64,000 nt of DNA from JAGPUQ01 sp049325095 (GTDB taxonomy: Bacteria; Pseudomonadota; Gammaproteobacteria; Pseudomonadales; Porticoccaceae): positions 62,001 through 126,000 of the forward strand of contig JBMOPO010000017.1 of NCBI GenBank assembly GCA_049325095.1, in the 5' to 3' direction. The translations under genes were made by a program, and so were the position numbers. Below are positions 44,633 through 53,532 of this stretch, in pieces. Below the pieces are notes generated by a model. That model was not told the DNA's origin. It saw only the letters and a program-made list of their open reading frames with translations, and ran no database searches. Position 1 is the first letter of the stretch; every line of letters starts with the position of its first letter.

Positions 44633-45270
44633 CGCCGGAAGTGCGCAGCGCGCTGCTCCTCGGCCTGGCAGCATCTCTGTCCGCGGCGCTGTTGAGCCTC
44701 GCCGCCCACTGGACCCGGGAACCCATTGCCGCGGCGCGGGAGCGGGCGAGACTGGCGCCCCTGCTGGCCCTGGTACCCGGCGCGGGCGCGCCCGAGCAAC
44801 TGTCGCTGCACCCGCTGCCGGTGCCGCCGCAGTTCCTCGCCGGACTGGGTTTGAACGAACCGGAACCGGCCTACCAGGTACGGCGCGGGGACGCCGTTCT
44901 GGCGGTGATCGTGCCCACCGTGTCGGACCAGGGCTACGGCGGCCCCATCCGCCTGCTGGTGGGCATCGACCCCGCGGGCAACATCGCCGCGGCAGCGGTG
45001 GTGGAACAGCGGGAAACCCCGGGCATCGGCGACCGCATCCTCGCCGAAAAGAGCGACTGGATCCGGGTATTCACCGGCCGGTCCCGGGACGATCCGCCGC
45101 CGGCGCGCTGGCAGGTGCGCGGCGAGGGAGGCGCCTTCGACCAGATCACCGGCGCCACCATGAGCTCCCGTGCGGTGGTCCGCCAGGTGCGCCGCGCCCT
45201 GGATTACTTCCACGAGGATCGCCAGCGCCTGCTGGCGCCGCCGCCCGCCGCCGGAAATCCGCCGCCATGA
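44629..45270 (+). CDS. rsxG: RsxG/RnfG periplasmic flavin-binding subunit
   Basis: 213 aa. Seen: one N-terminal transmembrane helix (~7-28), a periplasmic FMN-binding domain with VEQRETPGIGD, and the flavinylation motif DQITGATMSS near residue 176-179, where the Thr of TGAT carries FMN covalently through ApbE. No apbE gene is in the window. ATG 44629 overlaps the rsxD stop; its own stop overlaps rsxE by ATGA. Confidence 0.93.
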   Translation: MTPEVRSALLLGLAASLSAALLSLAAHWTREPIAAARERARLAPLLALVPGAGAPEQLSLHPLPVPPQFLAGLGLNEPEPAYQVRRGDAVLAVIVPTVSDQGYGGPIRLLVGIDPAGNIAAAAVVEQRETPGIGDRILAEKSDWIRVFTGRSRDDPPPARWQVRGEGGAFDQITGATMSSRAVVRQVRRALDYFHEDRQRLLAPPPAAGNPPP

Positions 45271-45971
45271 ACAGCCCGACCCCCTGGGCCGCCCTGTGGC
45301 GGCACAATCCGGCGCTGGTCCGGCTGCTGGCGCTGTCGCCCCTGTTGGCCCTGAGCCATTCGCTGGTCACCGCGCTCGGCATCGGGCTCGCCACCATGGC
45401 GGTGACGGCAGCCGGCGCGCCCCTGCTCGCGGCATTGCGCGGCAGGCTGTCCCCGGACCACTGGCTCGCCGCCGCCACGCTGCTGATCGCGACCCTCGCC
45501 GCCGGCGTCGAACTCCTGCTGCTGGCATGGCGCTATCCACTGTCCCAGGCCCTGGGCATTTATGTGCCGCTGATCGCGGCCACCGCGCTGCTGCTGTTGG
45601 TCCCGGATACGGAGCGCGACCCGCGCATCGATCCGCGCGACGGCCTGGCCGCCGGACTGGGCCTGCTGATCGCGCTGCTGCTGCTGGGCGGCGCGCGCGA
45701 GCTGCTCGCGCGGGGGACGCTGTTTGGCAACCTGGAACTGCTGTTCGGCGAGGGCGCCGCGGGCTGGGAACTGCGCCTCCTGCCGGAACATTACGGGTTT
45801 CCCTTCTGGGCACTGCCGGCGGGCGGGTTCATCGCCGCCGGGCTGGCGATGGCGCTGCACCGCGTCCTGGAGTCGGGACGCCGGGGCGAGAACTCCGAGC
45901 CCGTCGCCACCGCCGCGCGCGCCAGGGTGGTCGATGCGCTGGGTCGCGACGCCGGCCAACCCCCGGAATGA
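45267..45971 (+). CDS. rsxE: RsxE/RnfE electron-transport complex membrane subunit
   Basis: 234 aa with six hydrophobic segments, paralogous to RsxA. Seen: NPALVRLLALSPLLALSHS at the start, PLIAATALLLL, then GLLIALLLLGGARELLARGTLFG. Last gene of the complex here; in E. coli nth follows, but here the next gene is infA under a separate promoter. It completes a full six-subunit complex. Confidence 0.94.
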   Translation: MNSPTPWAALWRHNPALVRLLALSPLLALSHSLVTALGIGLATMAVTAAGAPLLAALRGRLSPDHWLAAATLLIATLAAGVELLLLAWRYPLSQALGIYVPLIAATALLLLVPDTERDPRIDPRDGLAAGLGLLIALLLLGGARELLARGTLFGNLELLFGEGAAGWELRLLPEHYGFPFWALPAGGFIAAGLAMALHRVLESGRRGENSEPVATAARARVVDALGRDAGQPPE

Positions 45972-45996
45972 GCGCCTGCGGCGCGCTGCCCGCGCT

Positions 45997-46025
45997 TTGC
46001 CACTGGTATCGCTTTGGGGCACAAT
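45997..46025 (+). promoter_or_regulatory. Sigma70-type promoter of infA
   Basis: TTGCCA (45997-46002), 17-bp spacer, CACAAT (46020-46025). Matches 5/6 and 4/6 of consensus with ideal spacing, 26 bp beyond the rsxE stop. It gives infA a leader of roughly 50 nt and uncouples it from the rsx operon. Confidence 0.6.
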
Positions 46026-46080
46026 GCGCGCGCATCTGGGCGCCCCCTCCGGGGCACAACGCGAAAGTTCCGGGAAATTC

Positions 46081-46299
46081 ATGGCAAAAGAAGACGCTAT
46101 CGAAATGGAAGGGGAGGTCATCGATACCCTGCCCAACACCACCTTCCGGGTGCGCCTGGAAAACGGCCATGTGGTCATCGCGCACATTTCCGGGAAAATG
46201 CGCAAGAACTACATCCGCATCCTGACCGGCGACAAGGTCAAGGTCGAGTTGACCCCCTACGACCTGAGCAAGGCGCGCATCACCTACCGGGCGCGATAG
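46081..46299 (+). CDS. infA: Translation initiation factor IF-1
   Basis: Binds the 30S A site during initiation. Seen: 72 aa, exactly the family length; MAKEDAIEMEGEVIDTLPN start, FRVRLENGHVVIAHISGKMR and LTPYDLSKARITYR end, an intact S1/OB fold. The frame continues upstream by chance. infA convergent with clpA is a common gammaproteobacterial arrangement. Confidence 0.98.
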   Translation: MAKEDAIEMEGEVIDTLPNTTFRVRLENGHVVIAHISGKMRKNYIRILTGDKVKVELTPYDLSKARITYRAR

Positions 46300-46302
46300 A
46301 CA

Positions 46303-46328
46303 CCGGCGGCCCCGCACGGGCCTGCCGG
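46303..46328 (+). terminator. GC-rich hairpin after infA
   Basis: CCGGC+GGCCC (46303-46312) pairs with GGGCC and GCCGG (46318-46322, 46324-46328) with one bulged T, a 10-bp stem that starts 4 nt after the infA stop. No T tract follows, so termination may need Rho or the hairpin may only protect the 3' end. Confidence 0.4.
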
Positions 46329-46402
46329 CACCACAACTGTCAGTCCGCTCATTCCACTTCCGCCCGGAGCTTTCCGCCGCCGGGGCGTGGCCCCGCGAAG
46401 TC

Positions 46403-48664
46403 TCAGGCCGGCTCGGCGACCCGGACCTCCAGCTCGCCGTCCACCAGGGTGACCAGCACCTCTCCGCCCCCCTTGGCCAATTCGCCAAACAGCACGGCCT
46501 CGGCCAGCGGCTTCTTGATTTTTTCCTGGATCAGCCGCGCCATGGGACGGGCCCCCATCTTCTCGTCATAGCCGTGTGCGGCGAGCCAGTCGCGGGCGGC
46601 GGCATCGACCTCCAGGTGCACTTTCTTGTCATCCAGCTGCGCCTGGAGCTGAACCAGAAACTTGTCGACCACGGTCTTGATGGTTTCCGGGCTGAGCGCA
46701 CCGAACTGCACCACGGCGTCGAGCCGGTTGCGGAACTCGGGGCTGAACATGCGCTTGATGGTTTCCATGGCGTCGCTGGTGTGATCCTGCTGCGAGAAGC
46801 CGATCGAGGCGCGGCTCATCTGCTCGGCACCGGCATTGGTGGTCATGATCAGGATCACGTTGCGAAAATCGGCCTTGCGCCCGTTGTTGTCGGTCAGGGT
46901 GCCGTGATCCATGACCTGCAACAACAGGTTGAAGACGTCGGGATGGGCCTTTTCGACCTCGTCGAGCAGCAGCACGCAATGGGGGTGCTTGGTCACCGCG
47001 TCGGTGAGCAGTCCGCCCTGGTCGAAGCCGACGTAGCCCGGCGGCGCGCCGATCAGCCGCGAGACCGTGTGCCGCTCCATGTACTCCGACATGTCGAAGC
47101 GCAGCAGCTCCACTCCCAGCACCTGGGCCAATTGCCGCGACACTTCGGTCTTGCCGACCCCGGTGGGTCCCGCGAACAGGAAACAGCCGATCGGCTTCTC
47201 GCCCTCCCGCAGCCCGGCGCGCGCCAGTTTGATGGCGGCGTCCAGGGTATCGATGGCCGGATCCTGGCCGAACACCACCATCTTGAGCTTGTCGGCCAGG
47301 CCGCGCAGCTGCTCGCGATCCGAGGACGACACGCTCTTGGGCGGGATGCGCGCGATCTTGGCGACCACCGCCTCGACGTCGGCGACCCCGATGGATTTCT
47401 TGCGCTTGGACACTGGCAGCAGTTGCTGGTAGGCGCCCGCCTCGTCGATCACGTCGATGGCCTTGTCGGGCAGAAAGCGATCGTTGATGTACTTGGCCGA
47501 CAGTTCCGCCGCCGCGCGCAGCGCGCCCTGGGTGAACCGCAGGTGGTGATGCTCCTCGAAGCGGCTCTTGAGTCCCTGCAGAATGGCCACGGTCTCGTCG
47601 ATCGAGGGCTCGGGCACATCGATCTTCTGGAACCGCCGCGACAGCGCGCGATCCTTCTCGAAAATGCCGCGATATTCCTGATAGGTGGTGGAGCCGATAC
47701 AGCGGAAGCGCCCCGAGGTCAGCAACGGCTTGAGCAGATTCGAGGCGTCCATCACCCCGCCCGAGGCGGCTCCCGCGCCGATGATGGTGTGGATTTCGTC
47801 GATGAACAGGATGGCGCGCTCCTGCTGGCCGAGCTCGGCCAGCAGGCTCTTGAAACGCTTCTCGAAATCGCCCCGATACTTGGTGCCCGCCAGCAGCGCG
47901 CCCATGTCCAGCGAATAGACCACGCTGCCCTGGATGGCGTCCGGAACCTCGCCCTCGACGATGCGCCTGGCCAGGCCCTCGGCGATGGCGGTCTTGCCGA
48001 CACCGGACTCCCCCACCAGCAGTGGGTTGTTCTTGCGCCTGCGCACCAGCGTCTGGCAGACGCGCTCGAGTTCGAGCTCCCGGCCGACCAGCGGATCGAT
48101 ATAGCCCTTGCGCGCCTGGGCATTGAGGTCGGTGGCAAATTGCTCGAGCGCGGAACCCTCGCCGCCGGGGGCGACCGCCGCCTCGCCGGCCTGGCTGCCC
48201 CCGGTGTTCCCCGCGGCCTCCGACTGGTCGGCGAACCGGGCCACGCCGTGGGCGATGAAGTTGACCACATCGATGCGCGAGATGTTGCGCATCCGCAACA
48301 TGTACACCGCCTGGCTCTCCTGTTCGCTGAAGATCGCGACCAGCACGTTCTCGCCCTGCACCTCGTTGCGCCCGGAGGACTGCACATGAAAGATGGCGCG
48401 CTGCAGCACCCGCTGAAAGGCCAGCGTCGGCTGCGCCTCGCGCTTGGCCTCGGCCGCCACCAGCGGCGTGGTGGAATCGATGAATTCGCTGAGCTCCGCG
48501 CGCAGCGCCGGTATGTCGGCCCCGCAGGCCTTGAGCACACGCAACGCGGAACTGTTGTCCAGCAGGGCGAGCAGCAGGTGTTCGACGGTCATGAACTCAT
48601 GCCGCCGGGCGGTCGCATCCTGGAATGCGGCGTTCAGCGTCGCCTCGAGCTCTCTGCTGAGCAT
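46403..48664 (-). CDS. clpA: ClpA, ATPase subunit of ClpAP protease
   Basis: Hexameric double-ring AAA+ unfoldase that feeds N-degron and other substrates to ClpP. Seen: 753 aa (E. coli 758); N-terminal Clp repeat domain (~1-145), first Walker A GESGVGKT near 217, second GPTGVGKT near 497, Walker B LLDEVEKAHPD, and the IGF/ClpP-binding-loop region ASIGFSQQ near 625. Immediately downstream of clpS on the same strand (5-bp gap). Confidence 0.98.
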   Translation of the reverse strand: MLSRELEATLNAAFQDATARRHEFMTVEHLLLALLDNSSALRVLKACGADIPALRAELSEFIDSTTPLVAAEAKREAQPTLAFQRVLQRAIFHVQSSGRNEVQGENVLVAIFSEQESQAVYMLRMRNISRIDVVNFIAHGVARFADQSEAAGNTGGSQAGEAAVAPGGEGSALEQFATDLNAQARKGYIDPLVGRELELERVCQTLVRRRKNNPLLVGESGVGKTAIAEGLARRIVEGEVPDAIQGSVVYSLDMGALLAGTKYRGDFEKRFKSLLAELGQQERAILFIDEIHTIIGAGAASGGVMDASNLLKPLLTSGRFRCIGSTTYQEYRGIFEKDRALSRRFQKIDVPEPSIDETVAILQGLKSRFEEHHHLRFTQGALRAAAELSAKYINDRFLPDKAIDVIDEAGAYQQLLPVSKRKKSIGVADVEAVVAKIARIPPKSVSSSDREQLRGLADKLKMVVFGQDPAIDTLDAAIKLARAGLREGEKPIGCFLFAGPTGVGKTEVSRQLAQVLGVELLRFDMSEYMERHTVSRLIGAPPGYVGFDQGGLLTDAVTKHPHCVLLLDEVEKAHPDVFNLLLQVMDHGTLTDNNGRKADFRNVILIMTTNAGAEQMSRASIGFSQQDHTSDAMETIKRMFSPEFRNRLDAVVQFGALSPETIKTVVDKFLVQLQAQLDDKKVHLEVDAAARDWLAAHGYDEKMGARPMARLIQEKIKKPLAEAVLFGELAKGGGEVLVTLVDGELEVRVAEPA

Positions 48665-48669
48665 GGCGT

Positions 48670-49008
48670 TCAGTCCTCTCTCTCGTTCGGATCATCGGCG
48701 GGTTCGATAACGCACAGCAGCGGATGCTCGTGGTCGCGCGCGGCCTGGTTGACCTGCTCGGCCTTGGTCTCGGCGACTTCGCGGGTGAACACCCCGCAGA
48801 TCCCCTTGCCCTCGGTGTGCACCTTGAGCATGACGCGCACCGCCAGTTCGTGATCCATGGCGAAGATCTGCTCCAGGACCGCGACCACGAACTCCATGGG
48901 CGTGTAATCGTCGTTGATCAGCACGACCTGAAACATCGATGGGCGTTTGAGGCGCGGCTTGGCCTCTTCCACGATCAGACCGCCTTCGGCATCTCGCTGT
49001 GTATTCAT
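48670..49008 (-). CDS. clpS: ClpS, ClpA adaptor for N-degron substrates
   Basis: Binds proteins with bulky N-terminal residues and delivers them to ClpA. Seen: 112 aa (E. coli 106); a flexible N terminus, then LINDDYTPMEFVVAVLEQIF with the N-degron pocket residues, VMLKVHTEGKGICGVF with the conserved His, and TREVAETKAEQV. Starts 5 bp ahead of clpA, forming the usual clpS-clpA operon. Divergent from mfd. Confidence 0.97.
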   Translation of the reverse strand: MNTQRDAEGGLIVEEAKPRLKRPSMFQVVLINDDYTPMEFVVAVLEQIFAMDHELAVRVMLKVHTEGKGICGVFTREVAETKAEQVNQAARDHEHPLLCVIEPADDPNERED

Positions 49009-49220
49009 AGCCGTAAAAAACCGCTTTTTGCGACCCGATGTCTACACGTTGATGGGGCTAGGATAGCGCCGTTTACCATCCCTTGCACTACTGCGGCACC
49101 GGCATTTCCGACCGCGCCGGGCGATCCCGGCGCAGGGGGAGGGGCGCATCCGCGCCGGCCCGGGTTATGTGTTGCATCCGGCGACAGTACAATGCGCCCC
49201 CTTTGAGTCCAGCCGATGTC

Positions 49221-52200
49221 ATGCCCGCCGGCCAGTTCTTCGCCATCCCGACCCCGAACGCTCCCGGCGACCGCCGCCGGTGGGGCGGCCTGCACGGCGG
49301 CGGCGCGGCGCTCGCCATCGCCGAGGCCGCGCGCAGCTTTTCCGGACTGCTGATCGCGGTCACCGCCGAGCCCGGGGCCGCGCTGGAGCTGGAAACCGAA
49401 CTGCGCTTTTTCCTCGCGGAAGCCGGCCGGGCGGAGGTTCCCGTCCTGCATCTGCCGGATTGGGAAACCCTGCCCTACGACCTGTTTTCACCGCACCAGG
49501 ACATCGTCTCGGACCGCCTGCGGACCCTCGCCCAACTGCCGCACACGCGCCGGGGCATCCTGGTGACCCCGGCCACCACCCTGATGAAGCGCCTGCCGCC
49601 GCCGGCCTTCATCGCCGGCAACAGCTTCAGCTTCCGGGTCGGGGACCGCATCGATCGGGAGCCCCTGCGCCGCAGGCTGGAGCAGGCCGGCTATCGCGCC
49701 GCGGACCCGGTCTGCGAGCACGGCGAATTCGCGGTGCGCGGCGCGGTGATCGACGTCTTCCCGATGGGCTCGGACCTGCCGCTGCGCCTCGACCTGTTCG
49801 ACGACGAGCTGGAGTCCCTGCGCACCTTCGATCCCGATTCCCAGCGCACCCTCGCCCGGCTCCCCGCGATCGAACTCCTGCCGGCCCGGGAGTTTCCCCT
49901 CGATCCCCCCGCCATCCGGCGGTTTCAGGACGCCTGGCACCAGCGCTTCGAGGCCGATCCGCGGCGCTGCCCGCTCTACCGGGACGTCAGCCAGGGGCTG
50001 GCCCCCGGGGGCATCGAATACTACCTGCCGCTGTTTTTCGAACACACCGCGACGCTGTTCGATTACCTGCCGGCGCAGGTGCTGGCCTTCACCCTGGGCG
50101 ATCTCCCGGCCGCGGCCCGGGAGTTCTGGCGGGAGGCGGAGGAGCGCTACCGGGAGCACGGCGTCGATCCCACCCGGCCCCTGCTGCGTCCCGTCGAGCT
50201 GTTTCTGGGCAGCGAGGATCTGTTCGCGGCGCTCAACCGGCTGCCGCGCACCGAAATCCTCGCCGCACGCCCCGGCGCACAGGCGGGCCTCCAGGATTTC
50301 GGTTGCGTGGCACTGCCCGACATCGCCGTGGATGCCCGCGCCCGCAACCCACTGGCGAAGCTGGCAGCGCTGCTCGCCGACACCGCGGGCCCGGTCCTGT
50401 TCACCGCCGAATCCGCGGGGCGGCGGGAGGCCGTCCTGGAGCTGCTCGAGCCCCTGGGCCTGCGCCTGGTCGAGGTGGCGGGCTGGGCCGAGGCACGGAC
50501 CGCCGGCGCCGGGCACCTGATCGCCACCCACCCGCTGGAGCGGGGCTTTCGCCACCTGGCCAGCGGATTCACCCTGATCACCGAGGCCGATCTGTTCGGC
50601 CAGCAGGTCCTGCAGCGGCGGCGCCGCGCGCGCCAGCGCGATGCCGCGGACCAGGTGATCCGCAGCCTCACCGAACTGCGCCCGGGCGCGCCGGTGGTAC
50701 ATCTCGACCATGGCGTGGGGCGCTACCTGGGCCTGCAGGTGCTCCAGGTGGAGGACCAGGATCAGGAGTTTCTGACCATCGAGTACGCCGAGGGCGCCAA
50801 GCTGTACGTGCCGGTCGCCAACCTGCACCTGATCTCCCGCTACAGCAGCGGCGATCCGGACTCGGCGCCGCTGCACCGGCTGGGCGGCGAGCAATGGCAG
50901 AAAGCCAAGGACAAGGCCGCCCGCGAGATCCGCGACACCGCGGCGGAGTTGCTGGAGGTGCACGCCCGCCGCGCCGCCCGGGAGGGCTTCGCCTACCCGG
51001 ATCCGGGCGCCGGCTACCAGGCGTTCGCCGCCGCCTTTCCGTTCGAGGAGACCCCGGATCAGGAGGACGCCATCGCCGCGGTCCGCGCCGATATGCTGAG
51101 CGGCCGGCCCATGGACCGGCTGGTGTGCGGGGACGTCGGCTTCGGCAAGACCGAGGTGGCGATGCGCGCCGCCTTTGTGGCGGTGTCGGCCGGCCGCCAG
51201 GTGGCGGTGCTGGTGCCCACCACCCTGCTCGCCCAGCAGCACTTCCAGAATTTCCGCGACCGCTTCGCCGGCTGGCCGGTGACCGTGGAGATGGTCTCGC
51301 GCTTTCGCAGCGCCCGCGAACAGGAGGCCATCGCCGCCCGGGTGGCCGCCGGGGAGGTGGACATTCTCATCGGCACCCACCGGCTGCTGGGCGCGGATCT
51401 GCACTATCGCGACCTGGGGCTGGTGATCATCGACGAGGAACACCGCTTCGGCGTGCGGCAGAAGGAAAGGCTCAAGGCGCTGCGCGCCGAGGTCGACATC
51501 CTCACCCTGACCGCCACCCCCATTCCGCGCACCCTGAACATGGCGCTGGGCGGGCTGCGCGACCTCTCGGTGATCGCCACGCCCCCATTGCGGCGCCTGT
51601 CGGTGAAGACCTTCGTGAGCCAGCGCGAGCCGCGCCTGATCCGGGAGGCCATCCTGCGCGAGATCCTGCGCGGCGGCCAGGTGTACTTCCTGCACAACGA
51701 GGTGAAGACCATCGCCAGGGCGGTGCGCGAACTGGAACAACTGGTCCCCGAGGCGCGCATCGGCAGCGCCCACGGCCAGTTGCCGGAGCGGGAGCTGGAG
51801 CGGGTGATGTCCGACTTCTACCACCGGCGCTTCAACATCCTGGTGTGCTCGACCATCATCGAGACCGGCATCGATGTGCCCAACGCCAACACCATCATCA
51901 TCGAGCGCGCCGACAAGCTCGGGCTCGCCCAGCTCCACCAGTTGCGCGGCCGGGTCGGCCGCTCCCATCACCAGGCCTACGCCTACCTGCTGACCCCGCC
52001 GCCGGGGCAGATGACCGCCGATGCCCACAAGCGCCTGGAGGCGATCCAGGCCGCCGACCAGCTCGGCGCCGGCTTCACCCTGGCCACCCACGATCTGGAG
52101 ATCCGCGGCGCCGGCGAACTGCTCGGCGACGACCAGAGCGGGCATATCGCGGCGATCGGCTTCAGCCTGTACATGGAGCTGCTGGAGCGTGCCGTCGCCA

Positions 52201-52688
52201 GCCTGCGGCGCGGGGACACGGCGGAAATCGATCTGGGAGCGCGCCCCGACTGCGAGGTCAACCTGCATATTCCGGCGCTGATCCCGGAGCCCTATGTCCC
52301 GGACGTCCACACCCGGCTGACGCTGTACAAGCGCCTGGCCGGCGCCGGCGACGAGGCCGCCCTGAAGGAGTTCCAGGTGGAGATGATCGACCGCTTCGGC
52401 CCGCTGCCCGAGGAGCTCCGCCACCTGATCCGGGTGACCGGACTGCGCCAGCGGGCGACGGCCCTCGGCATCGTCCGCATCGAAGCCGGCGCCGCGGGCG
52501 GCCTGCTGGAATTCTCCCAGCACACCAGGGTCGATCCCCTGGCGGTGGTGCACCTGGTGCAGCGCGAGCCCGGGCGCTATCAGTTGCGCGGGGCAACGGT
52601 GCTGCGCTTCACCGACGCCCTGCGCGACGCCGCCAGCCGGATCGCCGCCGTCGAGGCACTGCTCGAGCGCCTGACGCCGGCGCGCTAG
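49221..52688 (+). CDS. mfd: Mfd, transcription-repair coupling factor
   Basis: Translocase that removes RNA polymerase stalled at lesions and recruits UvrA. Seen: 1155 aa (E. coli 1148); UvrB-like N-terminal region (LPDWETLPYDLFSPH), the RNA-polymerase-interacting CarD-like domain GAPVVHLDHGVGRYLGLQ at ~492-509, a RecG-like helicase core with Walker A GDVGFGKTE near 637 and the DEEH box, and the TRCF C-terminal domain (~985-1090). ATG 49221 fits the family start; a TACAAT -10-like hexamer lies at 49188-49193. Its TAG stop and the convergent thioesterase stop share the palindrome CTAG (52685-52688). Confidence 0.98.
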   Translation: MPAGQFFAIPTPNAPGDRRRWGGLHGGGAALAIAEAARSFSGLLIAVTAEPGAALELETELRFFLAEAGRAEVPVLHLPDWETLPYDLFSPHQDIVSDRLRTLAQLPHTRRGILVTPATTLMKRLPPPAFIAGNSFSFRVGDRIDREPLRRRLEQAGYRAADPVCEHGEFAVRGAVIDVFPMGSDLPLRLDLFDDELESLRTFDPDSQRTLARLPAIELLPAREFPLDPPAIRRFQDAWHQRFEADPRRCPLYRDVSQGLAPGGIEYYLPLFFEHTATLFDYLPAQVLAFTLGDLPAAAREFWREAEERYREHGVDPTRPLLRPVELFLGSEDLFAALNRLPRTEILAARPGAQAGLQDFGCVALPDIAVDARARNPLAKLAALLADTAGPVLFTAESAGRREAVLELLEPLGLRLVEVAGWAEARTAGAGHLIATHPLERGFRHLASGFTLITEADLFGQQVLQRRRRARQRDAADQVIRSLTELRPGAPVVHLDHGVGRYLGLQVLQVEDQDQEFLTIEYAEGAKLYVPVANLHLISRYSSGDPDSAPLHRLGGEQWQKAKDKAAREIRDTAAELLEVHARRAAREGFAYPDPGAGYQAFAAAFPFEETPDQEDAIAAVRADMLSGRPMDRLVCGDVGFGKTEVAMRAAFVAVSAGRQVAVLVPTTLLAQQHFQNFRDRFAGWPVTVEMVSRFRSAREQEAIAARVAAGEVDILIGTHRLLGADLHYRDLGLVIIDEEHRFGVRQKERLKALRAEVDILTLTATPIPRTLNMALGGLRDLSVIATPPLRRLSVKTFVSQREPRLIREAILREILRGGQVYFLHNEVKTIARAVRELEQLVPEARIGSAHGQLPERELERVMSDFYHRRFNILVCSTIIETGIDVPNANTIIIERADKLGLAQLHQLRGRVGRSHHQAYAYLLTPPPGQMTADAHKRLEAIQAADQLGAGFTLATHDLEIRGAGELLGDDQSGHIAAIGFSLYMELLERAVASLRRGDTAEIDLGARPDCEVNLHIPALIPEPYVPDVHTRLTLYKRLAGAGDEAALKEFQVEMIDRFGPLPEELRHLIRVTGLRQRATALGIVRIEAGAAGGLLEFSQHTRVDPLAVVHLVQREPGRYQLRGATVLRFTDALRDAASRIAAVEALLERLTPAR

Positions 52689-53191
52689 CCGGCGGGCCGC
52701 CGGGCACCCAGCACCCGGCCGGCACCCGGGGGCGGCGGCAGCCGGCGATGCTCGGCCAACAGGGCCTCGAGGCGCGCCCGGGTCGCGGCCGGAAAGGGCG
52801 CGCTGCGCCGCGAGCCCATGTCCACGTGCACCGCCAGGCACTCGTTGGTCGCCACCAGCGCGTCGCTCCCGTCCCGGAACATGTGGTGGAAGTAGCGCAG
52901 CCGCTTGGCGTCGCAATCGAGCAGCTGGGTGGTGATGCGCAGCGCGTCGCCGGCGAACACCTCGCGCAGATAGTCGACGTTGATGCCCAGGGTGAACATG
53001 GAACTGCCCATCTGCTCGCGGTAGGCGATACCGATGCCGAGCCGGTCGTAGAAGTGGTCGGTGGCCCGATCGAAGGCCAACACATAGAAGGCCAGGTTCA
53101 TGTGGCCGTTGTAGTCGACCCAATCGGGCTCGACCCGAAGCCGGGTTTCGGCGAGTGCGCCGCTCAAGGGTCCCTCCGGCGCCGGCCGCAT
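52685..53191 (-). CDS. Hotdog-fold acyl-CoA thioesterase (FadM/YbgC-like)
   Basis: 168 aa. Seen: the 4-hydroxybenzoyl-CoA thioesterase-type motif DWVDYNGHMNLAFYVLAFD at ~24-42, with the catalytic Asp/Asn-His environment, followed by the typical LGINVDYLREVFAGDALRI strands. Acyl specificity is unknown. Third gene of the msrA-DCC-thioesterase operon; its ATG lies inside the 3' end of the DCC gene (28-bp overlap). The C-terminal ~25 residues are Pro/Ala/Gly-rich and probably disordered. Confidence 0.85.
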   Translation of the reverse strand: MRPAPEGPLSGALAETRLRVEPDWVDYNGHMNLAFYVLAFDRATDHFYDRLGIGIAYREQMGSSMFTLGINVDYLREVFAGDALRITTQLLDCDAKRLRYFHHMFRDGSDALVATNECLAVHVDMGSRRSAPFPAATRARLEALLAEHRRLPPPPGAGRVLGARRPAG

Positions 53192-53532
53192 GTCCGATAC
53201 CGGCCCCGAACCCGCAAAAAGGCATCCCGCAGCGCCCGCAGCACCGGGTAGATCAGGCGCCCGCGGCGCGGGCTGCCAAACAGCAGCCGGTCGAGGCGCC
53301 CGGCAGCCGGGGTCCCGGCCAGCCGGCGCAGGGCCGCGGCGCCGCTCAACACCTCTGCCCCGGTGTCGAGCAGCAGGGCGCGGTCGGGATCGCGGCCGGC
53401 GGGGAGGTCGGCGGCCTCCGCGCCGCGGAAATCGATCAACTCCGCCAGCGCCCCGAAGCGGCGGCAGTAGCGGCGGCAGAAGGGACAGTCGCCGTCATGG
53501 ATCAGTCGCCAGCGCCGCGCGGGTTCAGCCAC
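53164..53532 (-). CDS. DCC-family (DUF393) thiol-disulfide oxidoreductase-like protein
   Basis: 122 aa. Seen: the family signature HDGDCPFCRRYC near residues 12-23 and a downstream LLDTGAEVLSGAAALRRL block, then a basic Arg-rich tail. The DCC family is thioredoxin-like and mostly uncharacterised. It overlaps msrA by 8 bp upstream and the thioesterase by 28 bp downstream; association with MsrA suggests a redox-repair role, which is inference. Confidence 0.85.
   Translation of the reverse strand: MAEPARRWRLIHDGDCPFCRRYCRRFGALAELIDFRGAEAADLPAGRDPDRALLLDTGAEVLSGAAALRRLAGTPAAGRLDRLLFGSPRRGRLIYPVLRALRDAFLRVRGRYRTCGRRRRDP

Noticed and set aside
49009..49060. AAAAAACCGCTTTTT near clpS as a terminator
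   Set aside because: The possible stem is only three GC pairs with A/T runs; too weak to call.
49169..53251. 1360-codon plus-strand frame and 1245-codon minus-strand frame across mfd
   Set aside because: Both are out-of-frame readings of mfd and the following genes, with repetitive Arg/Ala/Gly/Pro composition and no domains.
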